A stretch of DNA of 64,000 bases from Theocolax elegans (lineage: Eukaryota > Arthropoda > Insecta > Hymenoptera > Cerocephalidae), in contig CM047426.1 of assembly GCA_026168455.1 (NCBI GenBank), forward strand, positions 3,961,501-4,025,500. The letters run 5' to 3'. Made by a program: the position numbers and the translations under genes. The first letter of the stretch is position 1, and every line of letters starts with the position of its first letter. Below the pieces are notes generated by a model. That model saw only the letters and a list, made by a program, of their open reading frames with translations. It searched no databases and was not told where the DNA came from. Shown here in pieces: positions 36,728 through 50,759 of this stretch.

Positions 36728-38105
36728 TGTAATCCGAACATTTATGACCCGAAGGTATAAAAAAAAATATAAAACTTTTCGCATAAACTTGGTGTGTACA
36801 CACAATTTTCAACCTCGTCTTATTTAAAAAAAATGAAAACGAAACGAAGGACTTGTTTGTTCTTAAAAAAAGTAAAAATCTTTTATTCCAAATTAACTAG
36901 GTACTTTATATTTTTTATTTATACAGTTTCACGATGACTTTCGACTTAAATATATACATACATGTTTGTATAATGATTTTGAAATGTCAAATTACGTCTA
37001 TGTGTGTATCCTTTTTTTCTTTAACGTAAATATTACGGTTTCTTTTTTTTTTTGTTAAAACTATTGTTTGCGGTTCGATTAACTACGCTGTTCCATGTAA
37101 AATAGTAAAATCCTTAAGTGACGCGCGTTTACGTATTATCACCTTGATTTTAGCGTTTTTTTTCTAAAAAAAAAAGATCGAAGTAAAACTTCTTTAGTTT
37201 AATTCGATTGTTCTAGTTATCTAATTCGACGTGTCGTTTCACTGAAAAACAAAATCGAACGATGTAATCGATTGTCCGTTGATTACACACCAACCGCATG
37301 TTTAGACCAAGGTCAAATTTTTTTTTTTCGTCGTTCGGTAACGAGATTTCGAATGGGACGTAACTGCGATGACATACACGCTAATGTTTAGTCAACAAAA
37401 AAATTAAAAAATTGCAAAATGTTGAATTTGTAGTTGGTGTAATGTTTCAAAACGTATAAGCAAGAGAAAAGAAAACATACATTTATTAGTAAATTAAATT
37501 CGGTCCTAAAAATGGATTTTAAATTAAAAAAGGCCCTATTTTACTCTTCGTTCAGTATGGTTGATAAAATGTTTCAAAGTATGGTCTTTTCCAAAATTCT
37601 AGGTGTTTCGTTCTCGATCTCCAGTTCTTCCAGTTGTTTATAGGCACTTATATAGATATTAAAATTTTTAGTACCCGATGAATTTTCCACTGGGAAAAAC
37701 ATGTTAATGAATTGAATGAAATATTTTGTTGAAAAAATATTCATTTCAAGTTAAAAAATATTTTATTGAATTAGGGTAAATTTTAATTAAAACACGATAC
37801 CGTATTAGAACACTACATGATATTTTTATTTTACTGAATTTACTATACTATTTTTTTCATGAAAAATTTGATTGTGGTAACCTAATACTAAATTTTTCTA
37901 ACACGGATTTCTAAGTAGAAATATTATTTAACTCATCTTTAACAATTTTTCTTACACAAACTTTTTTTTTATTTTAGACTTGATTTTAATATATCGGTTA
38001 AATGATTCTTAATGTAATTTTTAACAATTTCAGTATCACTATTTTCTTTCCGCATGATAAAATATTAAAAATCAAAACATCATTGCGACCTCGATTCGAA
38101 TTTCG
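36728..38105. other. noncoding AT-rich DNA
   Basis: Mildly CG-richer at 37080-37380 but without an exon that I can support. Confidence 0.45.
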
Positions 38106-38111
38106 TCTACT

Positions 38112-38264
38112 GAGCTAAATTTCAACACAAAAATATTGACGCATTCAAATATGACATTGGAAAGAAAAGTTGACTCGTCTAGGGTTAAAAGAAAATTGAG
38201 TGTCGAATTTTTTTCAAATGTCATTTTTTTTAATGCATCAATATTTTTTTGCGAAATTTAGCTC
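38112..38264. repeat. short inverted repeat
   Basis: gagctaaatttc...aaaatattga.gcatt...atgacatt (38112-38158) is mirrored by aatgtcat...aatgca.caatattt...gaaatttagctc (38218-38264). The arms are about 47 bp, imperfect, with a 59-bp spacer. MITE-like or hairpin-forming. Confidence 0.6.
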
Positions 38265-39966
38265 AGCGATAGATACTCAAATGAAGGGCAATCTTGTATT
38301 GATTTTTTTAAAATTAACATTTTTATTTAAGTTTTTACAACTTTAGTGCATAATCACATAAAAATAAAAATTCTCCATTGCCTTGATTGGCAAAATTTGA
38401 GTATTACATTACAAATAAGAGCAATTGTTTAGACGTTCATAGGTTTTTTTACACAATTTGTGCGCAAGTATACAAACTTGACAAATGGTGTAAAAATTAT
38501 TTTTTTTCATAGGAAAATTTACTAGATATTTATTAGTATTTCCTATACGTCTCGTAAATTTTCCTACAAAAAATAGTAGATTTTGGTATTTGTCAGGTTT
38601 GTCTCTCCATTACTAAACAACATTGTCATTACTGGAAATTTTTTCTCCGTGAAGTAGCGAATACACACATTGTTGAAAAATTGATTGCTTGATATTTCGT
38701 CATGTTGCTTAACATAAAAAAACCACACTCACAATTAAAAAATAGAATACAAAACGTTGTTAATTTACACAGGAGTTGACTTTATACGTCTAGCATTATT
38801 AAGTGCTTAAGGCTAATTTAAATTTGTATCACAGACGGTTTAATAGAATAATTCAATCTCTATTGCTGTGTCGAAAACGTGTTGTGTTAAATGTATTTAT
38901 TTCATTTCGTCGATTTGTTTTGAAATCTCGCAATTTTCTCTAGTAGAAATGTCAATCTCAGAACTACATAGTGAAAATTGGTAGTAGCAGTAGTAGTAGT
39001 AGTGTGTATATATATACTCTGTGATGAAAACTTTTTCACGCATTTTATTAGGACTTGATATAAAATTACCATAACCTCAAAATATTCTAATAACGTGTTC
39101 AGCTGTCTGCGAGCAATAAACTTAATAATCCTTACAGATTACAGATTCCGATGTCTTTTTAAGTGTAATTTAAAGCGTGTAAACGTGATTTTATTATACT
39201 TTCCATTGAACCATTTTTAATAGGATTTTAATAGGTCACACAAATAGACTCGAACGTAGTCATGTTTACAAGGTAAAATACAGTTGAAAACAAGATAATA
39301 TTTATTATTTTATCCAATAACTGAGGTTGAAAAATGTGAAAAAATCATTTTATCGAAATGCCAAATATGGTCAGATTTTTCGCCTACTTATTAAATGAGA
39401 TTCGATTTCTACTAAGATATTTTACCCGGACGTATTATCGTGAAAAATATTTACGTTTAGACACAATGTTATTATTGGTTAGAAACTTTGATTATAGGGG
39501 TGATGTTAATTTTAGAGGAAGATAGGTATTGGATGTCCTAAAGTGGTGGAAGATGAGTTTGGAGTATGTGTGAACGGTTGTAATTAGTCGGGTGCGTTTG
39601 ATCCAATTATAAAATTACATTACTTCGCTGCATCGTTACAATGGGTAAATATTCAACGGTAAAGTTGGTTGAAACCCCTGAGTTTAAAACTTTTTAAAAT
39701 TAACGTTAATCTAAGTGGAATTCTTGTTAAATGTCACTTTTAAAAAGAACATCTGGTTGCTCTAATCTGATTCTTTGGTAATTATAACTGGATTCTTCTA
39801 TAATCAACCGGAATTTTCTTTTGTAATAGAATGAGGAAATGTAACTCAAAGAAAAAGTTGATAATTTAATTTTGTATAATGTTTGTAATTTTTTTGACGA
39901 GTTAAATAAATAAAATATAATAAAATAAGTAATATTAAGTAAATTCCTGTTAATTATAGAAGATTA
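38265..39966. other. noncoding AT-rich DNA
   Basis: No supported gene; a short gtagtagtagtagtagt run near 38982-39004. Confidence 0.45.
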
Positions 39967-39970
39967 TTAA

Positions 39971-40349
39971 AGCATATATGTAGGAAAATTACAGGAATCT
40001 GCACCATTCAACCCAAAAATTGTATTTAAAATATTAAATTAAAAAATTTGAAAAAATTCATACGAATAACTTAAACATAAGCAAGAGCTTGACGTTTTGA
40101 TCTTTTTAAGAATAAATAATTTTTTTAAATAATAATTGAGTTAACAATGCTTGGTCGGTAATAATTAAATAGTCAAAAAAGGCATAAAATTTTAACCCAA
40201 ATAACGTAATCAAATTATGAATTTAAAAATCTGGAAAAATTTTGGTATACTATTTAAAACATGCATAAGGGACTGACGTTTAGGGTCTTTTTAAAATATA
40301 GATTTATTTGTTTATAAAAAAAAGTAAAAAATGACCGTTTCTGAATCCC
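39971..40349 (+). mobile_element. 380-bp TTAA MITE family, copy at 40.0 kb
   Basis: 379 bp between TTAA at 39967-39970 and 40350-40353. Internal blocks attacaggaatctgcacc, ggtcggtaat, catgcataaggg and aaatgaccgttttctga-type sequence match the other copies in order. Confidence 0.75.
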
Positions 40350-40394
40350 TTAAGGTAAATCCGCGCAAGATAGAAATACCGATAAAGATGGACT

Positions 40395-41027
40395 CACTGT
40401 AGGCTATATATATTTTACAAAGAGAGTCCACACCCTTTGGGAAACGGATCCTTACCAAATTCTAGGATATGATTTCTACTGTACAAAATATGAAGAAAGC
40501 CGAAGTTTTAAATTCCAATTCCCTTGCTTTTAATTTTTTGATTATTTATAACTCGGAAACAATTAAAGATATACACTCAAACCTAATTTTAAAAGAAAAC
40601 TGAAATCGAGTAGATACATTTCGGTCAAAAGTTATGGAAGAAATAAGAATTAGTCGAAATTTTGGTCTAAAGAAATCATCAAATTGCAATGCTAAACTTT
40701 CGATAAAATTTCGTCTAATTTTTATTTCTTCCATAACTTTTGACCAAATTAAGATATTTGAGCTTCTTTTTTTTCAAAACATATCTACTCAAGGATAATT
40801 TTCTTTTAAAATTTGGTTTGAATATATCTTTACTTGTTTCCGAGTTATAATCGATCAAAGTAATGGATTTTTTCGTCGAGATTTTTTGTTATTTGCATAT
40901 ATTTATCATAAAAAAGGACATTGGAATCTAAAACTCCGGCTTTCTTCATATTTTGTACAGTAGAAATCATATCCTAGAATTTGGTAAGGATCCGTTTCCC
41001 AAAGGGTGTGGACTCTCTTTGTCAGTG
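40395..41027. mobile_element. foldback MITE with complementary arms
   Basis: acaaagagagtccacaccc (from 40418) is mirrored by gggtgtggactctctttgt, which ends just before cagtg and TA (41023-41029). The inversion continues inwards almost to the centre near 40700 (for example ccataacttttgacc mirrors ggtcaaaagttatgg). The CACTG...CAGTG ends and TA suggest a Tc1/mariner-derived element. The left end has an extra taggctatatatatttt. Confidence 0.7.
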
Positions 41028-43020
41028 TATACTCGAAGCGATAACATTGTTGCGCAAAATATAAATATTGATTTTCTTTTATCATTTAATTAATTTCAAA
41101 ATACTTATTACGACTTTACATTTAGCTCATAATTATAAAATGCATTGTCTGAAATAAAAAATATTAAAAAATAATAATTCCCCTTTAAAATTTCACATGT
41201 AAATGTACATGTAAATGTGACTCAACGAACCAGCATAAAGAGATGTTCCCACATTATAGAGTTACGTGTGCAGTAAGGGTTTACTTGTCCAGCAAGACTG
41301 AACTATATATGGAAAAATTAGAGAGATTAGATTACGCGAGAGACAGAAATGCAACCACGAAGAGTTTCACTACGGCAAGATCTATGCTTGTTAGATTTTG
41401 GTAAATGTTGAAGTCATTGAATATTCAAATTTTTAATAAAAAATATTATTTCTTTAATATTAATTTTTAATAAAAATGTTATTAATTATCAAAAAATTTG
41501 ATATAAGTCTAATTTTAAAAGGCTATTTAGTATCTGTAGGGTTAAGTTAGTATGCAATGAAGAATTTTTTTATATAAAGAGTTACTATAATCTATGATTT
41601 TGTGTCTTTTTAACGTTCAGAAAATTTTGTGTTTCCTGCTGGATATATGTACATTTATTGTATAAAATTTATAATTCAATTACCTTGGAGTAATATACAA
41701 ATTTGTGCAGCAAATAAAAGTCTATTTCTAAAGAGATTCCCGTCTTAAAAAATATGCATATCCATTGTTATTGTCGAGATACAAGCGTAGATGTGAAAAA
41801 AATGTCGCGCGGGCTATAAGCTACAAGGGCCCTACAAGACAGAAATGAGAGACTCCCAGTCAGCCAAGTGCGCGTTTGTCTTTATTTGAACGCAAAACAC
41901 TAAATCACCTCTAACTTTTTTTCCACTGCATATTTGGACCTCAAATTTGTACACATCTTCTTAATATATTTTAAATAATACAGCAGTTTTATTTTGTCAT
42001 TTTTTAAAACTTCCCCACTCACTTTTTTTAATTAAGAAATTAGTAGCGAATTAAAAAATGTTTTTTGTTTATAATTTTTTTACGTGTTTTATAATACCTT
42101 AGTCATTTTGTAATGCGGCAGTAAGGGACTAGTACTTATAGTGTATACTCTGTAATTTTTTTGGAACGATCCATTAATTACATTGTGAGATACGGCGAGT
42201 TGAAAATAAAATAATTTTTTAATTCGATAAATCCAAATTTTTGCAGCAATAAAAGTCACCATCTTCACATCGGGCGAAATGGACAACCCGACAACTGTAT
42301 ACTGATATAAAATCATATACTTTATAAATACATATTAATGATTTACCTTCTTTTAAATGGATCTAAAAATGGTGTATAAGTACGTGCAAAAAATTGAATT
42401 AAGGCAATTAGTCAGAAGAAGATTAGAGCGTGCTATGGATACCGTTGAAAAGATACATATAAAAGTAATTCACTAAAATAATTTATACGTTTTCGTTATG
42501 GTTTTTGTATTTGAATGAAAAGTGCCTCTATTTATTAATTTTTAATAAATATACATTTTTTGTTATTTAATCGATTTTTTTTCCTAGAGTGTTATCTTGC
42601 CTGACGATTCTTAAATACTACACATTTAATCAATTTTTAATTTTTACTATGAATTATATTTAATACTTTTTTATTTTTTTGTAAGTAAAAGAAATCATTC
42701 TTATTACTTTTTATTGGATCATTATATATTTCAACAAAAATTCAAAATAATTTTAATAGAACATAGTTTATTACCGTGTAGGCTAGGTCAAACCAATTAA
42801 AAAATATAATTTAAGTACTTAGAATAAAATTAAATTTTTTCTTCTATCTAAATGTTTGAATTTACATTTGAAATAATATTATATTGAAAAAAAAGAAACA
42901 GTAATCACCAAAAAGGCAATAATATACTCATTTAAATTCCAAAATTTTTGTTGAACGATCACAAACGAAGACAACAAACTTCATAAAGCTCAAATCCGAA
43001 AACGTGCTAAACCCTGGAGT
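41028..43020. other. noncoding AT-rich DNA
   Basis: No supported gene or clear repeat. Confidence 0.45.
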
Positions 43021-43055
43021 ACCCAAAAGAGAGATGGGTGACCCTTAAAACGTCC

Positions 43056-43096
<41 letters not shown>

Positions 43097-43361
43097 AGCT
43101 GTTAATTGGATTATCTCGGCCTATAAACGTAAAAGACATAACCGATCGTCTCTACACACAGGTGTCCCAAGTTCCATATACACATCGTATTAACTCTTCA
43201 TACGTATATATCTCTCAATCCCTCATATATATATATACATACACACATCTTCCGCTTTATTATTATTCGCTTCGATAGTCGACCTTGTTCGTTGCATATA
43301 AACGCGCTTCGCGATCTCATGACTCGCGTCGTCCTTGCTCCACACTGAACTTTAATTTCAC

Positions 43362-43398
<37 letters not shown>

Positions 43399-43827
43399 GG
43401 TGGCTTTGCACACACACATATAAATACAATGTCCTAGGTTCAATCGATTTTCGAGTTACTTCAACTTTCGAGGGTTAACACTCAATTTTTACACAATGTG
43501 TGCTTCACGTTCAATCGACAATGTCTATTTTTCGTCATGACGAATGGTTTTGCAACTTATTTTTCCATCTCATTATAGGAATTGGGAAGTTTCATCATGT
43601 TTCGAGTTTTTTTATTTTTTACGTCTTATTATATATGTATATGTCTGTACAAACGAAATTATGTCAAATGTGGTAATGTATCACATATATGCGTATTTCA
43701 GATTTTCCACTTCAACCCCTACTTTTCATCCTCTTGAGAATTGCAAAATGTGAGCTAAGTTCAATAATGAATTATGCGACCCAAATGATCCACAGATACA
43801 AATTATTACCTGCTTTTTAAAATAATG

Positions 43828-43890
43828 ATAGTGATAAGTACGAATCAATGCTCAGAACACATACCGAAGTCACTTCGTACTTATCACTAT
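43828..43890. repeat. hairpin with perfect 17-bp stem (left copy)
   Basis: atagtgataagtacgaa (43828-43844) and ttcgtacttatcactat (43874-43890) are exactly complementary with a 29-nt loop. Pairing continues outwards past a one-base bulge (atg/cat). Confidence 0.8.
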
Positions 43891-45729
43891 TCATCGAAAA
43901 TACTGACTTTTGGATCAGGTAAGCAATATGTAATTAATCATTACATCAATAGCTATGGCGCTCAACTCTGATTTTGTGTGGTAAAAACTCTATTTTCTTT
44001 AAATGTCCATAATTATTGTCGAATATGAACTCAGCCTATCTGACGGCAACGCTATATCTGCTCGCAAATTTTCAGGTGGCGGATTTGTGAAGCTATTAGT
44101 ACGGACTGCCCTTAAATACTAAAATTGAGAATGAAATCGGCAATCTAAAAAATTCTTGGAAACAAATTTTGATTGTGATTTAGTTTACATCACATTTGGC
44201 ATGAAATTTGATAAGAGCCTATAATTTAATCAGTTTAACAATAACATTATATTATTTTATTCATATTTCAACTTTGAAGAAAAGTATAAGGAGCTTACTC
44301 GAAACGTAGGTTAGAAAATTTTCACGATTGTGGTTGAGATTTTCAGTGAGGGTTTAGAGTTGTTGGTGGGGATAATACTTTAAGTAGTGTGGCTTTTTAG
44401 GAGCAGATTTTTCAAGAATGTAAGTTTTTATTTTATAATTTATATTTATTAATTAATAGATTTTTTTTCAAGCCAGCCATATAAATCTACCAGGGGTGAT
44501 TATAATTCTGGGCGGTGCCAGAAATATTTTTTCCATTTTTCGTAAGTTGGTCCGATTTATTAGTAACTTTTTAGGTTTTGGGTGTTTTTAATATATTTGG
44601 CAATAAGTGTTTAATTTTAATTGTGTTTGTAAACACCGAAATAGATGGAATTGTAACTGAAATTTATAGCAATCGACAGAAGAATTGATTATTAATTATA
44701 TTTTTCTGTTAATTTTAATCTTCTTCAATTTCATTAGAAATATAATAGTATTAAATTTTAATGTAGTAAATTTAGTATTAAATATAATAAATTTCACTTT
44801 AAAAAATTCAATTTCAAAAGTAATTTCTTAAGTATAAATTGTAACTTGTAAAAAGTGTATGCTAGAGATATTTTTAACCTCAAACGTGAAAGGGCTAAGA
44901 CCTTGATTAAAACGTTTATGTAATAAATTATATTTCCAAATGTGCAATTGTCAAAAGTTTCAAAATATCGATAAAATAGGATACAGATCTCGACAATACA
45001 AGTCTCGAGAAAATATCTTTTTTTTAGTCTTCGACTTTGTGTGCACAATCAATGATTACTGCTACACGCATGACAAATAAAAATTATCCTCTTCAAGCAT
45101 TGATTAACCGCATGAAGATTCATTATTTGTGTTAGTGTGTGTGCTCGGGAGAACGATTGGAGAAAGAGAAACATTGTTTTTCGATATTATATTTGCATAT
45201 ATTGCTGATGTATATCGATTAAAATTAAATAACAATATCGAATAAAACGAATAAACATTTTAATAATTTTTCCATGAGAAGAAGAGAAAGAGAGAGGAGA
45301 TGCGTCAATTATCTTTTAATTAATAATCAGTGAACCGTTTGCGAAATGTACATTGATTTTGACTGACAGTGTTGTTGCACGCTGTATTTATTAATGCACG
45401 TATGCATATCCCCTGTTGAAATATACGATCATTCCTTTTTTCTCTCTCGATTATTTTCAGTCGAAATGTATTTTTTAATTTTATTTTACCGGAATAAAAT
45501 TACAAACATTATGTGAATATGCATGATTATATTGATGTAAACTGTCAGGAGAGATAAAATAAATTTACGATTGGCGTTTACACAATAAAATGAAAAAAAA
45601 TGGGTCTAAAATTGTTCATCCTTGGAATGCCTAAAAGTTAGATTAGACTAATGAACAAATAGATATTGAGCGTAATATTATTAATATAATTTCTAGAACG
45701 TGGAAATTTTGGAATACATCGAAAAAAAG

Positions 45730-46038
45730 TTTATAAAAAATTATAAAAAATTAGATAAAAAGTTCTAAACGTCATACCCTTTGGCATGTTTTAACAGTAT
45801 ATTCCAATTTTTTCAGATTTTTAAATCTGTGATTTAATTTTCATTTTTACATTGAAAATTGATACCTTTTTAGACCAATAATTACCGCCTGCAAATTTAT
45901 TCAATTATTACTAACAAATTTATTTTTTCTTAAAAAATCAAAACGTCATATGAATTTTTTCAGATTTTTAATTCAATATCTCCAATATAATTCTTATGTT
46001 GAAAGGTGCAGATCCCTGTAATTTGGGTCCGACCCCCG
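45730..46038 (-). mobile_element. 380-bp TTAA MITE family, truncated copy at 45.7 kb
   Basis: In reverse orientation: cgggggtcggacccaaatta follows TTAA (46039-46042). The distal end is cut off near 45730. Confidence 0.65.
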
Positions 46039-46062
46039 TTAAGAATTAACCGATTGAGGGTA

Positions 46063-46756
46063 ATAGGCCAGTCGAATTAAGGAAAAAAGTACCGTTTTGC
46101 GGAAAAATTACAAAGTCGAAAAAAAAAATATGGCGTCATAGATAACCATGTGCTGATGCTAGAAAAAAAAAAGATGTAAAATCCGCTGTACGCTAAGCTG
46201 TAAAAAAATTCCCAAAGTTGCAAAATTCAGTTTTTTGCTTAGCTATTAACAACTATTAACGGGATGGCAAATAAAAAATATACGTTAAATATGCTTCAAG
46301 AAGATCTACAAAGTAGCGTTGGTTAGATCAAGATCGGACTATTAGTTAACTTGTAAAAAATTAAAAACCCTTAAAATTGACGCTTTCTAAAATCCTTCAT
46401 AACTCGATGAAAAATGAATATATTGATAAGTTATTGAAGTGAGCAATACTACATAATAGTAGAATGAATTTCCCTTTAACACGTTTCTGTGCGATAAATA
46501 GATTACGATTAATTTAATTGTTAATTAAAAAAAGCGTTTTTTCGCTTGCAAATAATGATAAAACGAGCAGTTGCACAGTGCTATCCTTGGGCGGGAATTA
46601 AACTTCAATACTTGTATTTTAGTGTACTAAACTTATTAAATTCATTTTTATTGTTAAACACCTAAAATAAGCGTTTAAAAACAATGTTAATTTTGCAACA
46701 TCTTCAAATCATTCCCACGAGCGCAAAAGAAAGTTTAAAAAAATCGGACCCACGGC
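46063..46756. other. noncoding DNA between the duplication and the long inverted repeat
   Basis: AT-rich, not present beside the right duplicate; origin unknown. Confidence 0.4.
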
Positions 46757-48112
46757 ATTCGATTACTACTATTTTTTTACGTTTTTTAGAGCTGGATTTG
46801 TTAATAAATGTTTATTAGGTGCCGAGATACATTTTTTTTTTCAAAAAATCACAACTCGGAATCTAGTTAACATTAAGAGACGAAACCAGTCCCATTAATC
46901 GCAGCGAAAGTCATACTTTGTAAAGCAATTGTTTAATTAATTATTGCCAATGTGGTTTACGTAAACGATTGAGTTGAAGTAAACTAACTTTATTGCGCGT
47001 AAGCGAGAGCGTCTTTACGCGGAGTGGGGGAACGCATTTAGAAAAGGACAGACGATTTCAGATTCTCGTATTCGCCGCGCAACGAAAAATTGTTTCAAGC
47101 GTTCAAATTTGATTAAGTTGGTATATCTCGGTAACTAATTAATATTTTTTGACCATTCTTTTTTAATTCGTATGTACTAATAAAAATAAATATTAATACC
47201 AATACAATTTTTACAATTACCTGATAGAAAACGTCGAATTTACAAATTCATAATTTTGTAATATTGCGGTACCGATATTTATGTATTAAAAATTACTTTT
47301 CATAAATTTTACTTAATGTTATGTTAAGTGTACGCTTCCTGCAAAGTAACTGTACACAATGTATTTAATTGTATTTTAATGTATATAATAAATTTTACAT
47401 TACTTTCTATAATTATACTTCCTTTTACGGCAAAATATCTATACGTATAATTACAATAAAAATTTAAGTATTATGTTATATTAAGTACATTTATTTATTT
47501 TTAATGTATAATAGTCAAGTGTAATCACAATCGCCACCTTGAATTAACATAACATTAAGTAAAATTTATGAAAAGTAATTTTTAATACATAAATATCGGT
47601 ACCGCAATATTACAAAATTATGAATTTGTAAATTCGACGTTTTCTATCAGGTAATTGTAAAAATTGTATTGGTATTAATATTTATTTTTATTAGTACATA
47701 CGAATTAAAAAAAGAATGGTCAAAAAATATTAATTAGTTACCGAGATATACCACTTAATCAAATTTGAACGCTGAAACAATTTTTCGGTTGCGCGCGAAT
47801 ACGAGAATCTGAAATCGTCTGTCCTTTTCTAAATGCGTTCACCCACTCCGCGTAAAGACGCTCTCGCTTACGCGCAATAAAGTTAGTTTACTTCAACTCA
47901 ATCGTTTACGTAAACCACATTGGCAATAATTAATTAAACAATTGCTTACAAAGTATGACTTTCGCTGCGATTAATGGGACTGAGGTTTCGTCTCTTAATG
48001 TTAACTAGATTCCGAGTTGTGATTTTTTGAAAAAAAAAAATGTATCTCGGCACCTAATAAACATTTATTAACAATCCAGCTCTAAAACGTAAAAAATAGT
48101 AGTAGCGAATCG
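46757..48112. repeat. long inverted repeat, about 570-bp arms
   Basis: Left arm 46757-47327 and right arm 47544-48112 are near-identical reverse complements with a 216-bp spacer (47328-47543). For example taactttattgcgcgtaagc near 46986 recurs inverted at about 47866. Only scattered substitutions and indels separate the arms. No coding capacity seen. It may be a foldback transposon or a hairpin RNA source. Confidence 0.88.
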
Positions 48113-48920
48113 ATTTAAATTTGCCGTCGAGCTCACCCAAAAGAGAGATGGGTGACCCTTAAAACGTCCCGGCTATATATATATCTAAACCCAGCTGTTA
48201 ATTGGATTATCTCGGCCTATAAACGTAAAAGACATAACCGATCGTCTCTACACACAGGTGTCCCAAGTTCCCCTATACACATCGTATTAACTCTTCATAC
48301 GTATATATCTCTCAATCCCTCATATATATATACATACACACATCTTCCGCTTTATTATTATTCGCTTCGATAGTCGACCTTGTTCGTTGCATATAAACGC
48401 GCTTCGCGATCTCATGACTCGCGTCGTCCTTGCTCCACACTGAACTTTAATTTCACTACCTCTCTCTCTCTCTCTCTCTCTCTCTCGTAGGTGGCTTTGC
48501 ACACACACCTATAAATACAATGTCCTAGGTTCAATCGATTTTTCGAGTTACTTCAACTTTCGAGGGTTAACACTCAATTTTTACACAATGTGTGCTTCAC
48601 GTTCAATCGACAATGTCTATTTTTCGTCATGACGAATGGTTTTTGCAACTTATTTTTCCATCTCATTATAGGAATTGGGAAGTTTCATCATGTTTCGAGT
48701 TTTTTTATTTATTACGTCTTATATCTATGTATATGTCTGTACAAACGAAATTATGTCAAATGTGGTAATGTATCACATATATGCGTATTTCAGATTTTCC
48801 ACTTCAACCCCCTACTTTTCATCCTCTTGAGAATTGCAAAATGTGAGCTAAGTTCAATAATGAATTATGCGACCCAAATGATCCACAGATACAAATTATT
48901 ACCTGCTTTTTAAAATAATG

Positions 48921-48983
48921 ATAGTGATAAGTACGAATCAATGCTCAGAACACATACCGAAGTCACTTCGTACTTATCACTAT
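48921..48983. repeat. hairpin with perfect 17-bp stem (right copy)
   Basis: Same stem and loop as at 43828-43890, without change: arms 48921-48937 and 48967-48983. Confidence 0.8.
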
Positions 48984-50759
48984 TCATCGAAAATACTGAC
49001 TTTTGGATCAGGTAAGCAATATGTAATTAACATCCAATAGCTATGGCGCTCAACTCTGATTTGTGTGGTTAAAAACTCTATTTTCTTTAAATGTCCATAA
49101 TTATTGTCGAATATGAACTCAGCCTATCTGACGGCAACGCTATATCTGCTCGCAAATTTTCAGGTGGCGGATTTGTGAAGCTATTAGTACGGACTGCCCT
49201 TAAATACTAAAATTGAGAATGAAATCGGCAATCTAAAAATTCTTGGAAAACAAATTTTGATTGTGATTTAGTTTACATTACATTTGGCATGAAATTTGAT
49301 AAGAGCCTATAATTTAATCAGTTTAACAATAACATTATATTATTTTATTCATATTTCAACTTTGAAGAAAAGTATAAGGAGCTTACTCGAAACGTAGGTT
49401 AGAAAATTTTCACGATTGTGGTTGAGATTTTCAGTGAGGGTTTAGAGTTGTTGGTGGGGATAATACTTTAAGTAGTGTGGCTTTTTAGGAGCAGATTTTT
49501 CAAGAATGTAAGTTTTTATTTTATAATTTATATTTATTAATTAATAGATTTTTTTTCAAGCCAGCCATATAAATCTATCAGGGGTGATTATAATTCTGGG
49601 CGGTGCCCGAAATATTTTTTCCATTTTTCGTAAGTTGGTCCGATTTATTAGTAACTTTTTAGGTTTTGAAATAGATGGAATTGTAACTGAAATTTATAGC
49701 AATCGACAGAAGAATTGATTATTAATTATATTTTTCTGTTAATTTTAATCTTCTTCAATTTCATTAGAAAATATAATAGAATTAAATTTTAATGTAGTAA
49801 ATTTAGTATTAAATATAATAAATTTCACTTTAAAAAATTCAATTTCAAAAGTAATTTCTTAAGTATAAATTGTAACTTGTAAAAAGTGTATGCTAGAGAT
49901 ATTTTTAACCTCAAACGTGAAAGGGCTAAGACCTTGATTAAAACGTTTATGTAATAAATTATATTTCCAAATGTGCAATTGTCAAAAGTTTCAAAATATC
50001 GATAAAATAGGATACAGATCTCGACAATACAAGTCTCGAGAAAATATCTTTTTTTTAGTCTTCGACTTTGTGTGCACAATCAATGATTACTGCTACACGC
50101 ATGACAAATAAAAATTATCCTCTTCAAGCATGATTAACCGCATGAAGATTCATTATTTGCGTTAGTGTGTGTGCTCGGGAGAACGTTTGGAGAAAGAAAT
50201 ACATTGTTTTTCGATATTATATTTGCATATATTGCTGATGTATATCGATTAAAATTAAATAACAATATCGAATAAACGAATAAACATTTTAATAATTTTT
50301 TCCATGAGAAGAAGAGAAAGAGAGAGGAGATGCGTCAATTATCTTTTAATTAATAATCAGTGAACCGTTTGCGAAATGTACATTGATTTTGACTGACAGT
50401 GTTGTTGCACGCTGTATTTATTAATGCACGTATGCATATCCCCTGTTGAAATATACGATCATTCCTTTTTTCTCTCTCGATTATTTCAGTCGAAATGTAT
50501 TTTTTAATTTTATTTTACCGGAATAAAATTACAAACATTATGTGAATATGCATGATTATATTGATGTAAACTGTCAGGAGAGATAAATAAATTACGATAT
50601 GGCGTTTACACAAATAAAATGAAAAAAAATGGGTCTAAATTGTTCATCCTTGGAATGCCTAAAAGTTCAGATTAGACTAATGAACAAATAGATATTGAGC
50701 GTAATATTATTAATATAATTTCTAAAACGTGGAAATTTTGGAATACATCGAAAAACGTT

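Larger units (their letters stand above)
43021..46062. repeat. 3-kb duplication, left copy
   Basis: Begins acccaaaagagagatggg and ends cgattgaggg. It recurs at 48135-51092. It includes (AT)n at 43059-43091, (CT)n at about 43365-43395, a 17-bp-stem hairpin and a truncated TTAA MITE. It has about 60 bp at 44575-44640 that the right copy lacks. Confidence 0.9.

Noticed and set aside
38085..38105. tRNA-like cgattcgaatttcg
   Set aside because: No matching acceptor stem, anticodon arm or D-arm nearby.
43198..43443. Minus-strand frame with RERERERE and its copy at 48320-48508
   Set aside because: It is created by a (CT)n microsatellite and starts in repeats; kept only as a possible promoter region.
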